A model generated the notes under the pieces. That model worked only from the letters and a program-made list of their open reading frames with translations, was not told the DNA's origin and searched no databases. 64,000 nt of DNA. It comes from Symbiodinium sp. CCMP2592. Its lineage: Eukaryota > Sar > Dinophyceae > Suessiales > Symbiodiniaceae. The first letter of the stretch is position 1. Every line of letters starts with the position of its first letter. The position numbers and the translations under genes were made by a program. Of this stretch, positions 42,236 to 52,451 are shown piece by piece. Where the stretch lies: positions 616,882 through 680,881 of the forward strand of contig CAJNDT010003824.1 of assembly GCA_905221615.1 (NCBI GenBank), given 5' to 3'.

Positions 42236-44900
42236 AAGCCGGAGTGGTTAGGGTCTGCTTTACGGTTGGGTTGAGGGTTCAGGGTTCTGAAGTTTAGGGC
42301 TTTTGGGGTGCTTAGGGCTTCGGGTTTCAAAAAGTTCTAAGTTTAGGCCTGTTAGGTTTCAGGGGCCGGAGATGAACCATCTGTGAAGGCTCATTCTCGA
42401 GATCGTCAAGATAATTCTCAGTCCTGCACAAGACTGGAAGGGCACAGAGCCAGAGATATTAGCTTGTCTACAGACTGCAAAATCTAATCCGTCACGGCCG
42501 TGTCCTCTCGCGAACGCTCGGCACTTCCCCAGCCCGTCGACACGATGCCGTGGACGCGTCCTCTTCGCTAAAACGCTTTTCCGGTCCACGGTTTTGTTTT
42601 AATGAATGCTCCCCCGCCGGAGGGAAAAGCTAAACAAGAACCCAATCCCTCAGTGGCTTTTGGGAACAAAACAAAAGCATGGACATACGATTCCCGAGGG
42701 CTCCGGCTTAAACTTGTGCCAATAACATACCCCGTAGATTTCTAAGGCCTATTGTATCCAGTAAGATGCCCACATCGAAACATCTTTATAGCAACCTTTG
42801 GAATAGAACCCGCATTCTTCCCCGAAACCCTAAACCCTAAACCGTACTCCTAGTTTAGGCAAGCTTCCTCCTGGCAGCTCGCCTTCGCTTCGCAGCCGCG
42901 CAGGGCCAGGCGCGGGCCCTGGCGCCGCATGGGATTCAACAAAATGCACGATTGTTCAGGGTTTATAGGGGTTTTGGGGGTTATAGGGTTTAGTTACGGG
43001 TTTAAGGTTTAGGATTTAAGGTTTAATTCGAGGTTAAGGTTCGATCAGGGCTTTGTTGCCAGGTTGTGATCATGTTCATGATTGTTATTAGCACTACTTG
43101 GAGGTTCATGGCTAGTTCTAAGTGGGGTTATGAGTCCCCTAATACTCCACTTATACCTACCCATGAACCTCCAAGTACTATTGGCGTGGTTGATTATGAC
43201 CCTCACTACCATCTCGTTGCGTAGCACATGCTTACGAGCTGCCCTGGCCCTGACACTGTTTGCGTTGCCTTAAAAGCCTTGCACAACCTGACATGGATGC
43301 TATCCGAGACCCTGAACCATATGACATGAACCCTAAACCCGACTGCTCCTCGAGGGGCTTTATTGTTTGAGGCTGCGCGAGATTAAGTTTCGTGTTTAGA
43401 GTTTAGAGTAGCTATAAGCTAGATCACAAACGCTGTTGGACCCAGCAAGGACAGGTGTTTGAAAGCACGACGGCTCAATAAATTGAACAGTATTGTGGAG
43501 GTCTACTAGCTTTCATTCGTATTCCTTCCGGTTTCCACACTGCAGTGTTTGCAACTATCAAGACCTGTATTTTCATCATTTGCTGAAATGCTGCAGACCA
43601 AAGCTTCTTTTGCACATCCTTGCATTAGTCCCATCTAGAAACAGTAATTCTTGTAGAAACCCTTGCAGCAGCCTTGGTAGATTGTCCTGTAAAAGCACCG
43701 GCACAGTCAATGCGTTGTCCATTGGGTTAGGTCGGTTCCTTTTCCTAGCTCATTGTCTGCCTCTACGCGCTTTTCTGTCAAGCTGTTCAGGCGATGACTA
43801 TTGCTGCTCCGCACAACGACATTTCGACAGCAATTCGCACCAATTCGAGACACAACTGATCCAAAGCTTCCAGCCCTACATCCGAAGACCCCAACGCCAC
43901 TTGAAAACCCGAAAAGCCCTGGCACTAGGCCCGGAAGCCTGAAAACCTAAACGCCTGTACAACCCCAACAAGACTTCGATAGAGCTCCTTGTACTTTACA
44001 GTTGTGAAATGCTGTGGAGACAAGCTTAGCAACTTCCCGCCTCGCGCTGTGTGTAGGGCATAGGCGATGTTTGTAGAGGCTTTGGGAGAGAGGATAAGGA
44101 ATTTAGGGTTGTTTTCCCACTGGCTTAGAATCAGGAATCCGGTTTTGAATATAGGGTGCAGGACTCAGCCACACGCGAACATTTCAGCCGGAGATCCTGA
44201 ACCTTCAAACCCCGAAAGCACCCGCTAAACCCCAACAAAAGAAAGAGAGGGGATCAGAGAGTGTGAGGGTTGTACCCTCGAGGGAGGGTTTTGAGAGTCC
44301 GAAACTTCTCCAAGGTCCCATCGCTGCCATGAGACAGCTTCGGTGTCCGAGTCACAGGAAGGATCTTGCACTCGTTTTTTTTCGGGGGTTCCGGAGACCC
44401 TACACCCGAAAGCAGCTCAGAGCTGATGCTTGAGATGGTCGGACCTACACCCGCGTCGCAGCTGTTCGGGCGAAGGGTCGGCATTCAATCAAGAGGGATC
44501 TTCTGCTTCTTCAGGGGTTTAGGCCTTTGGGGTTCGCAAATTCGGGAGTCCTATACTGTGCGGCTTGAGGTTGGAGAATCATTACGTCTTAGGATTCTGC
44601 AGTATGGGGGCGTGGAGCATGGTCCCTAAACCCTAAACATCCGTAAACCCTAAACGTAAATCCTAAACTCAGGGTTCCGGAGTTTTGGGAAATCGGGCTC
44701 TTTGAATTGGGAGTCCTTGATTCCACCTGGAAGTTCGGAAGCCGAAGCACTGGCACTGAAATCCAGCTCATCGTTCTTCATTGAGAAGTTAGTTAGGACC
44801 AGAGCCTTCTTAGCCTTTGAGAAGTATAGGCTTTAGGATCTAGGGTTGAGGGTTGAGGCCGCAAGCCGAGGCGCACAAGATCACAGCGCGTAAGTTGCAT
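42236..44900. other. Spacer paralogous to 28.6-30.9 kb
   Basis: Shared phrases include TCTACAGACTGCAAAATCTA (28655 and 42468), GTTTGAAAGC...GGAGGTCTACTAGC (29965 and 43460) and CCGAGTC.CAGGA.GGAT (30690 and 44350). A block at 42853-43283 is inverted relative to 29300-29645. No gene is supported. Confidence 0.55.
43097..43175. mobile_element. Stowaway-like MITE (family 1) with TA target duplication
   Basis: The arms are CTTGGAGGTTCATGGCTAG and CTACCCATGAACCTCCAAG, near-perfect inverted repeats flanked by TA. The inverted paralogue at 29300-29645 lacks the element and reads straight through (GCACTACTGTTGG on the minus strand), giving a natural empty site. Confidence 0.88.
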
Positions 44901-45507
44901 GTCAGTGACGGCCCTTCATTTGCCCGGCTTCCTCCGACAAGAGGCTGCCGTTGGCGACTGCCGCTGCCTTCGCGCCGAGACCAGAGACTTCCTCCGCGGC
45001 TCGAAAAAGCCTACTATACGGTCCTTACTAGAATTACCTACACTATTTTGGGGGAGGGGTTCCTATAAACATAGTATACTGGGCCGTAACACCCTATTCT
45101 AATTCTTAAGGCTCCTATATTCGATGTGCTCCACTTGAAGGCCTCAGACAGAGGCCGATGTTCAGGGGGCTGAAACCCCGGATTCCAAGGGTTTAGGGTT
45201 TACGGGTTTAGCTAAGCATTGATATTGGGGGAGCTAAGGAGCCAGGGATGATGATAATCCCTATTAAATAAGGAGCTCTGTGACTACAAGGTAGGACGGC
45301 CAATGCGTCCTTCAAACCGCTGTTGGAAGGATGTGCTTGCCTTCACCATTCCTGCAAATAATAGTTACTCGTATAGGGTTATTATAGTATTGTGATCGTC
45401 GCCGAGGATTTCGGAAGCAAAGGACGGTACACTCTGGAGCCCCAACCCTCTGACTCGCTGCTTCCGCTGCTTCCCCAGCTTTGGGCTCTGATTGAAAGAG
45501 TGTAGTA

Positions 45508-45612
45508 TGGGGGTTTCCGAACATTAGGGGGTGCCTTATGTTGGGGTCTTTACAATAAGGATCCTAGTATTTAGGGTACCCATATGAGGGTCCCCTAGTT
45601 TCGGAAACTCCC
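45508..45612. mobile_element. MITE family 2 inside an Ank-4 exon
   Basis: The arms are GGGGGTTTCCGAAC and GTTTCGGAAACTCCC, with the family's inner GGGGTC/GGATCC/GGTACC motifs. The paralogue at 3828-3890 reads TTTGGGCTCG...GCAAGTTTGTCAACTCC without it, so the element entered coding-like sequence. Its right side ends CATATAG before GTTTGTC, resembling a splice acceptor. Confidence 0.75.
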
Positions 45613-46688
45613 ATATAGGTTTGTCAACTCCAAGCTTCCGCTGCGCGATGCTGGCCGCGGGCTGAGTTTTCGCCTGTACTTTGCTGGACATGAATCTTTC
45701 AGAGCTCCTTCGGAGGCCATTCGTTGCCCTGAACCTACCGCTGGAAAGCCTTGACGAGCATGTTTGTCGCGGGCGTTATTCACATGTTTTCGACATTCCG
45801 ACCAGTGGGTGAGGCACTTAACTGGCGAGGAGTTTGGGTTGAAACCTCTACTGCGCTTCTACGGTTACTCCAGGACCAAATCACACAAATTGACACATGA
45901 AGCCTCCTGCAAACCTATGGCTGCCAGCGGCCAAACAGAAGTCGACCCACGAATTCACCTGCAAACCCATGGCGCAACCAGCCAATCCTCCGTTTTACGG
46001 GCCCTGCCGCCTGAGCTCGCAACACCTCCCACATGGGAGGTGTTAGCCCAAGCCTGCGACGTCGGATTTACTCAGAATCTGGTGTAAGGCGACTCAGCTG
46101 GTCGTGCTGGCCACGATTGCCATTGTGGATGCCACGCGGGCTGGGCTCTCGGCACTGGTGTGGCTGCTATGTTGGCAGCCGGGGCAGAAGGGGATGGGAT
46201 TTCTAATGCTGTTTGGAGAGGATGGAAAGTTAAGCTGTTTCGTTCTGAAGCTCACACGATCCCTTCTCAACCCTAGGCTGTAAACCCTGCACCCCATACT
46301 TGAGCCTCAAGCCCACACCTCATTTCTCAGTCCTAGCCACGATTTACCCAGGTGTCCATTCAGGGGAACCTGGCCACGGCTAAGGAGCACGACCCGTGTT
46401 TTGTGTTTCTTTCGGTGCATGCAGCAGCTGCGGTTCGCCAAATTGATTTTGGGCTGCGCCGGGTTCCCTGCAGGAACAACAGGAGGAGCAGCTTGCCAAG
46501 ACGCAGGAGTCCTCATTTTGCGCGTCGGAAAGATCTGTAAGGCCATGGGCGCTGAAATCCCGCATGTCTGCTGCCACAGTTGGAGTTGAGTCAAGCCTGA
46601 AAAACCGACGAACTCTGGTACCCTGCACCATCACGCACTGCCCTCCCTTCTGCCACGCCCATCTCTTGCCGGCAGGAAGGCTTCGTAG

Positions 46689-47173
46689 CTCAGTATCAGG
46701 TCTGGAACCCAAAGCACCACGAGCAGGACGAGCCTCCAGACATGTCTTTGGAAATGGCCGCCAAGACTGGCGACGTGGCGGCCCTCGCGCAGCACGGTCA
46801 GGCCCAGCTTTGTGTAGCAAGTGGCGATATCTCCCGGGCTGGGTTTGGAAGTCTTTCGCTAATAGGTCGTTACAAATGTAATAGGAGAGGTCAAGCAAAG
46901 CCGTGCCGAGGCTGGGTCCGACCTGAATGAGAAATTGGACTCTAGCGGATGGACAGCGGCTCACTATGCCGCGCGGTACGGCCACGCGGCGGCGCTGAAG
47001 GTCCTCCACGAGGCGCCTTTTTCGGAGCTTGTCCAACGCCTCCATCCGTAGTCCCCCGTGAGGCCGGTGCCAACTTGAGTGCGACGACTTACTCTTCCCA
47101 GTCTGGTTCCAGAACCCCGGCCTACCTGGCAGCCAAAGATGGGCAGGCAGAGGCGCTGGAGGCGCTGAAAGAG
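46689..47173 (+). CDS. Ank-4 cap and first two ankyrin exons
   Basis: The cap exon is 46689-46801; exon 46911-47012 (102 nt) encodes SGWTAAHYAARYGHAAALKV; exon 47063-47173 (111 nt) encodes GSRTPAYLAAKDGQAEALEA. Donors are GC and acceptors AG. These exons are intact and in phase. Confidence 0.75.
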
Positions 47174-47487
47174 GCAGGAGCTTTGCAGGGTCCGTTCAAG
47201 CTGAAGGGCTTTGGAAAAGACTTTCTTGAGAGAGTGGGAGAGGCTTTCTCTCGATGCCGCCGCAAAGAATCTCAAAGAGCCAAGGAACCTAAACCTTAAC
47301 ACCCTTAAAACCCTGAGATTAAAAGCCTGAAATTAAAACCCTAAGCCCTAAACCCCTTAAAACCCCAAAAGCTTAAAACCTAAAGAACCCTTCGCGGTTT
47401 CCACGCCTTAGCGAGGCTAGAGCCGATCTGCAAACGGCTGGACAAGATGGACGGACCCCGGCGCACGCGGCCGCTTCCAATTGCAAG

Positions 47488-47695
47488 GTGGGAGTTTCCG
47501 CAAATAGAGGACCCCAATATAGCAGCCCTAAGCCCTAAACCCGACTATAAACTCTAAACCCTTATTTCTAAGATAGTACCCTAAACTCTAAAAGCCCTAA
47601 ACCCTTAACCCTAAGATAGTACCCTAAACTCTATAAACCCTATCGTAGCCCTAAGCTCTCCGCATTATAATGACCCAAAACTCAAGCGCAAACAG
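47488..47695 (+). other. Intron-like insertion (introner candidate) in an ankyrin exon
   Basis: The exon parts 47416-47487 (24 codons) and 47696-47722 (9 codons) add up to exactly 33 codons (AGADLQ...HAAASNCK then VEALKVLIE), the normal ankyrin exon. The 208-nt insert begins GTGGGAGTTTCCG, like MITE family 2, and ends CAAACAG. AGGTGG occurs at both junctions. No paralogue has an intron here. Confidence 0.8.
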
Positions 47696-48064
47696 GTGGA
47701 GGCGCTAAAAGTGCTGATCGAGGCCCGGCTGGGGATTTGCTTCCAGCTATGGTCCCAAAGCCTACGCCTGAAAGATTTTAGATCCCTTGTTTGACCCTTT
47801 AAGGATCCCTTTAACTAACCCTTAAAAGAAGGGTTTAGGGCCTAGGCCTAAAATATTTTAGATCCCGTATTTATCTTTATTTGACCCTTTAAGGATCCCT
47901 CTATAAGGAGCCCTTTAAAGAGGGTACGCAGTTCTCCTCCCTTCTCATGCTCCTTGCGGCGCCACCCCTCTGCTTCGCAGGCCGGTGTCAACATCAACGA
48001 CACAGACTTCTACGGAAATACGCCGGCCGACGACGCCGCCGGCGGGGAAGGAGCGGACTGTTAC

Positions 48065-48174
48065 TGGGTTCTTGTTGAGGGATTTAGTTTAAGTTACCAT
48101 CATAGGGATCTATAGTGAATAAGAAGGTTAACCATCTTATGGTAACTTAAATTAAGTCCCTTAACAAGAACCCA
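48065..48174. mobile_element. Long palindromic insertion in the last Ank-4 exon
   Basis: Arms of 36 nt (48065-48100 and 48139-48174) pair with three mismatches around a 38-nt centre. The arm begins TGGGTTCTTGTTGAGGGATT. It interrupts the ankyrin exon begun at 47981; the exon text resumes at 48175. Removing it by GT-AG splicing gives the wrong frame. Confidence 0.8.
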
Positions 48175-48786
48175 GGTTATGAGGCGCTGAAGCTCCTCCT
48201 CGAGGTCAGGAAGGGCAGCAGGGAGCCTTCATTTCAACTCGCCCGGGGTGCCGCCGCCCCACTGCCAGGCCGGTGGCACAAGCAACGCCTGGTGATTGCC
48301 GCAGCTTGGCGGATGGAGAAGCCGCATAGACCTTGTAAAACTGGGTGTACTTGGAGCTTCATGGGTAGTTAGAAGTGGGGTTATAAGTCCCCGAACGCTT
48401 TAGGGTCTTTGGCTTCGTGGTTGTGGCTGTTAGGATGCTTAGGGTCTCGGAGATGAGCAAGCACCCCGCACAATGGATTCCCACAGATTCCGTCTCGACC
48501 ATTAAGTTTCTTTGTTTGTCTTGTGTAGTTTAATCTAGTACACATTAAATAACTAGGATTAACTACACGAGAACTTTTTCATTTGGGGTTATTACAGGCG
48601 GCTGGATTATTACTGAAGTGGTTGTACTACTACTGGAATGAACTGATCCTCACTACGGTCTCGCTTCGGATCACCTCACCAATGAGCCCTTCCTTTGCCA
48701 GTCCGCCCAGCCCCTAAACCCCAAGCCCGAACGACTGAAACCCCTGCGCCGAAAGCCCTACACCCTAGTTGCCCCTCCACCCTACT

Positions 48787-48872
48787 TGGAGGGGTTATGA
48801 CTCCCCTAATATGGGTTATAAATATAGTTACCCCACTTTTCACGCCACTGATAAACCCACGAACCTCCAAGT
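48787..48872. mobile_element. Stowaway-like MITE (family 1)
   Basis: The arms are CTTGGAGGGG on the left and CCACGAACCTCCAAG on the right, bounded by TA on both sides. The inner text CCTAATATGGGTTATAAATA is shared with the copy at 32085. Confidence 0.75.
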
Positions 48873-49025
48873 AAGGCGAATGCACCAGCTGCGAATTGAC
48901 CTTGGTCGTCTACGGAGTCTTGACGCCCTGAACCCATAAACCTGGACCATTCCTAAACTCCGAGACCTAACCCCACGTAACATGCAATGAATCCGAAATC
49001 CTATGTCCTTGCACTGTGACCAAAT

Positions 49026-49128
49026 GGGAGTTTCCGAAATTAGGGGATCCTAGTATAGTACCCTAAATAGTGGGATCCGAATTATGAGGACCCCAAATTA
49101 AGGAACCCCCGATTTTTCGGAAACTCCC
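49026..49128. mobile_element. MITE family 2, complete copy
   Basis: The terminal arms are GGGAGTTTCCGAAA and TTTCGGAAACTCCC. AAAT lies on both sides as a likely target duplication. The centre has TAGTATAGTACCCTAAATAG and GGATCC. Confidence 0.85.
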
Positions 49129-49448
49129 AAATGCTGCCGCATGACTTGCGCCTTTGCTTTCAGAGGGCGGCTCTTGGAGGCGTAGGCTTGGGTTGCACGG
49201 TTCCAGAATTTTGAAGTTTTCTGCTATAAGTTCTTTCATTTAAAGGGCTTCGGTTATCGAGCTAGATTGCAGCATAACGGAGATTGCAGCATAACGCAAG
49301 TTGGACGGAGCGGGGACAGACGTGACGAAGCCGCAACGGGCAACGAAGCCGAACATGTCTCAGCTCTTGCTTCGCTGTAGGTCGTGGGGCCTCTAAAATT
49401 TAGATTTGGGGGGTTTTAAGGTTCAAAGCCTTTTCGTACATCCCTGCC

Positions 49449-50640
49449 ATGGGCCCCGAAGAAGAGCTGGCCGTGTGCCGCGCCGTCCAAGAAGCTCTGA
49501 AGCTCGGTCTCCAGTGCATTTAGGGTCTAAGGTTTAGGGCTTAGGGTTTAGGGTTGAGGGTTTAGGATTTAGGGTTTGGGGTTTAAAGTTTAGGGCCCCT
49601 TTCCCTTTCCGTGGTTTCAGGTCAGAGGTTCCCTACCCAACACCAAAAAGGGGAGACGTATTCCTGGGATGTTTGGGGATTCCTAGGAAATCGATCACCG
49701 CTGATCTGCGACTGGCCGTGAAGGAAACTCTGGAGGCTGCCTGGCCTTCAGTGAAGAGCCCAACAAGGGCAACAGTGGCAAAAGGGAGTAATTGCCCATA
49801 GGCCCCATAGTAGTTCCTTTTTGGGATTACCGTATAGGATTCTACAGATGAACCCCAAAAAGGAACTACTATAAAGCATATGGGTAGTCAAGTTCATTCA
49901 GTAAGGGAATATAGGAATTGGCCTCCAGGCGGCTTTAGTGCCAAGTTACGACACAGAGGCACGGTTCGGAGGATACTTTCTGACGAATACTTAACTAGGT
50001 ATCGATTTGGGATAATATTAGCTTCCCTTATTGTTCAGTATAGAGCCCAATCAGACATACTTTTGGGGATTCTTGAAATCGACACTTAGTTAAGCAGGGC
50101 GAAGTTGGCAGAGTTTAGGGCTGCGGGACACATAGCAGATCTTTTGATTGATTGAGTTCCTTCAAACGAACCCAGGATGCCTTGCATGAGGCTCTGCCCC
50201 AAGAGCTTCACAAGGCCTTGAGGGCTGGGCGGGTATTAAGCTGTTGGTATTCATATCATATCATCTCATCTTAGCAAAGTTTGAGCATGTTTGAAAGATG
50301 AACTTCTGTTTGGGCTAGGGCCTGGCTGTTCGACCCTGCAAGGCCCTCTCGCCGGAGCTGGCAGCATTGCGAGAGGAGCTGCGGGTCACAGGATCGTCGG
50401 CCGCGGCAGCGTCCACACCGCGGCTGCGGCGCAAGCTCAGCAATGTCAGCCTTGTCAGCAACAGCAGCGCCGAAAAGATCTCAAGTCGGACTCGGCGACC
50501 CTCTCTTTTGGCGATGATTCCCAAGCAGATTGCTCCGCAGATCCCAGGGCTACCCAGGTCCCGGACCGCCTCGGTGGCGAGCATAAGCATTGAGAACAAC
50601 CTGTCGTCCTCCAGCTATGAGCACGATCCGAGGTCGACGA
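49449..50640 (+). CDS. Candidate N-terminal exons of the channel
   Basis: ATG at 49449 opens [20 protein letters not shown], followed by possible exons with [20 protein letters not shown] (near 49695) and [19 protein letters not shown] (near 50172). The exon 50319-50640 is more certain: [20 protein letters not shown], then a Ser/Arg-rich segment ([40 protein letters not shown]). These are soluble, phosphosite-like N-terminal regions. The donor after 49514 is not a standard one. Confidence 0.4.
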
Positions 50641-52379
50641 GTTCAGGGATCTGGGGTTTAGGGTTTGGGAGTCTAGGGTCCCAAACTCTACAGCCCAAAG
50701 CCCATCCCTAGAATTATGAAATCTGAAACCCTGATCCTCAAGTCCCGAAACTCTAACATAGAAATAAGAAGAGCAATAGCCGCAACAATACGAATACTGA
50801 TGGTATCAGTACCAACAACAATAGCCACATGTCGAAGGGAGAAATTTTCAGTCTTAATACCACCAAGACGAAAAAGAACAGAATTTCTAAACCCTAAACC
50901 CTAAGCCCTAAACCCTAAACCTTAAACCCTAAGACGAAAAAGAAGAGAATCCTTAGATCTGTCAACCGCGAGGTCCCTACCAAGCGGACGCTGGGCGATG
51001 GCTGAGCCCTGGGTTTGGAGTACCATACTTGAATACTTTTTTTGGTACCTGGTCCTCAAAGGAAAGGAACCAGTATGAAATTAAAGTCTATACTTTTGTC
51101 TCCCTGGTTACTTACTTCAAAGTCCAGGAGCCTGACACCCAAGAATCCACGAAGTCGGAGCCCGTGCTGCCAGCTCCCTATCAAGCACCAGTTTTAACGC
51201 CTGCTCTCTCGCAGTCCTTGGTGAAGGACCAGGAGGACAGCGACGAAGACTTAGGAGATATCGCTGAGGACATGGCAGGAGAGGGCGCTGACAGCTTTGC
51301 CATATGCCCAGGCCCAAACGATGCCAGGGCACCAGCAACTTAGCAGTCGAGTAAGCAAGCTTCTTGACCTTTCTCAGCCATCCAACTGCGATAAAATAGA
51401 GCCCTAACCTTGCTGGAAAAGTAAATCGGGAACATAATCTGTGGGAAGCTCGACAACAAGGAATCCTTACAGCAGCATCTAAGCCCCTTCAAGAAACGGC
51501 TCTGCCTTTTGACAGGCAGAAGATTTGGTTCGAAAGAATTAGTCATAGAATACCCTCACCGTTCCTCGATAAAGATACTATAGTATACTTCCTTGACCCA
51601 CTCTTATGATTAACGGCCTTATGTCCACACCTGCGATTGTAAACCCAACAGCAACCTAGAAAAACAGTTTGTAGCAACCTATGAAAGCACTATAAAGAAC
51701 CGTCCAACCCCAAACTCTCAACCCTAAACCCTCAACCCCAAGTCCCTAAACCCTAAACCCCGATTTAGGGTTTAGGGTGTAGGGTTAAACCCTAAACCGC
51801 CTCAGACGTGAGGCGATCACAAGAAGGCACAGTATGGCCATCCTACCGGAGGCCTTTGAGCCCCTGCGCCTTCGGCTTGTGTTGGGTTTTCTAGAAGTAG
51901 AGTAGGCAGCCTTTAACCTTTTTTGGGTAGTATAGTCCCTATATAAACCGGTTTAGGGTTTGGGATTTAGAGGTTGGAGGGTTGCGGGTTTGGGATTTAC
52001 GAGTTTTCGATTTGAGGATTTAGGGTTTAGGGGTTTGGGATTTTAGGGTTTCGGGTTTGGGATTTAGGGTTTAGGGTTGGGCATTCTGAAGCTACCACAG
52101 AAAGTGGAGAAACGGGCTTTGGAGGGTTTTGTGTGGCAATTGAGATATGTGGGTGAAATAACTATTGTTCTCCTTTTTTTTACAAACTGCAGTAAGTTGA
52201 TATAAAGATTATGGCGCCCAGGCAAAACCAGCCTCTTCCAGTGCCTGCCTGGAGACGACTCCTCCGAAGCCTTGCCAAGCGACTGCTTTGGAAGTCCTCT
52301 CCAAAGGAAGCAGGCAAGGTCACTCCCGAAGCCACAAAGGCAGGGGTTTCGAAACGTAGGTTCCAAAACATCATCGGAG

Positions 52380-52451
<72 letters not shown>

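Larger units (their letters stand above)
44918..48215 (+). pseudogene. Ank-4: ankyrin-family gene with inserted elements
   Basis: Pieces in order: an exon about 44925-45010 (QEAAVGDCRCLRAETRDFLR); an exon split by a MITE (45470-45500 / 45613-45665); a hydrophobic exon near 46098-46170 (LVVLATIAIVDATRAGLSAL); 46352 onward (VSIQGNLATAKEHDP); 46474-46506 (EQQEEQLAKTQ); cap 46689-46801 (MSLEMAAKTGDVAALAQHGQ); and ankyrin exons 46911-47012, 47063-47173, 47416-47487 joined to 47696-47722, and 47981 onward. The third ankyrin exon is split by an intron-like insert. The fourth is broken by a long palindrome at 48065-48174, after which it resumes out of frame as EALKLLLE. It may be a dying gene or one whose last repeat is skipped. 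Confidence 0.65.
48216..49440. other. Spacer between Ank-4 and the channel gene
   Basis: It contains a relic cap exon near 48269, half of a family 1 MITE (48345-48390, TA then CTTGGAGCTTCATGGGTAG), a full family 1 MITE and a family 2 MITE. No gene is supported. Confidence 0.55.
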
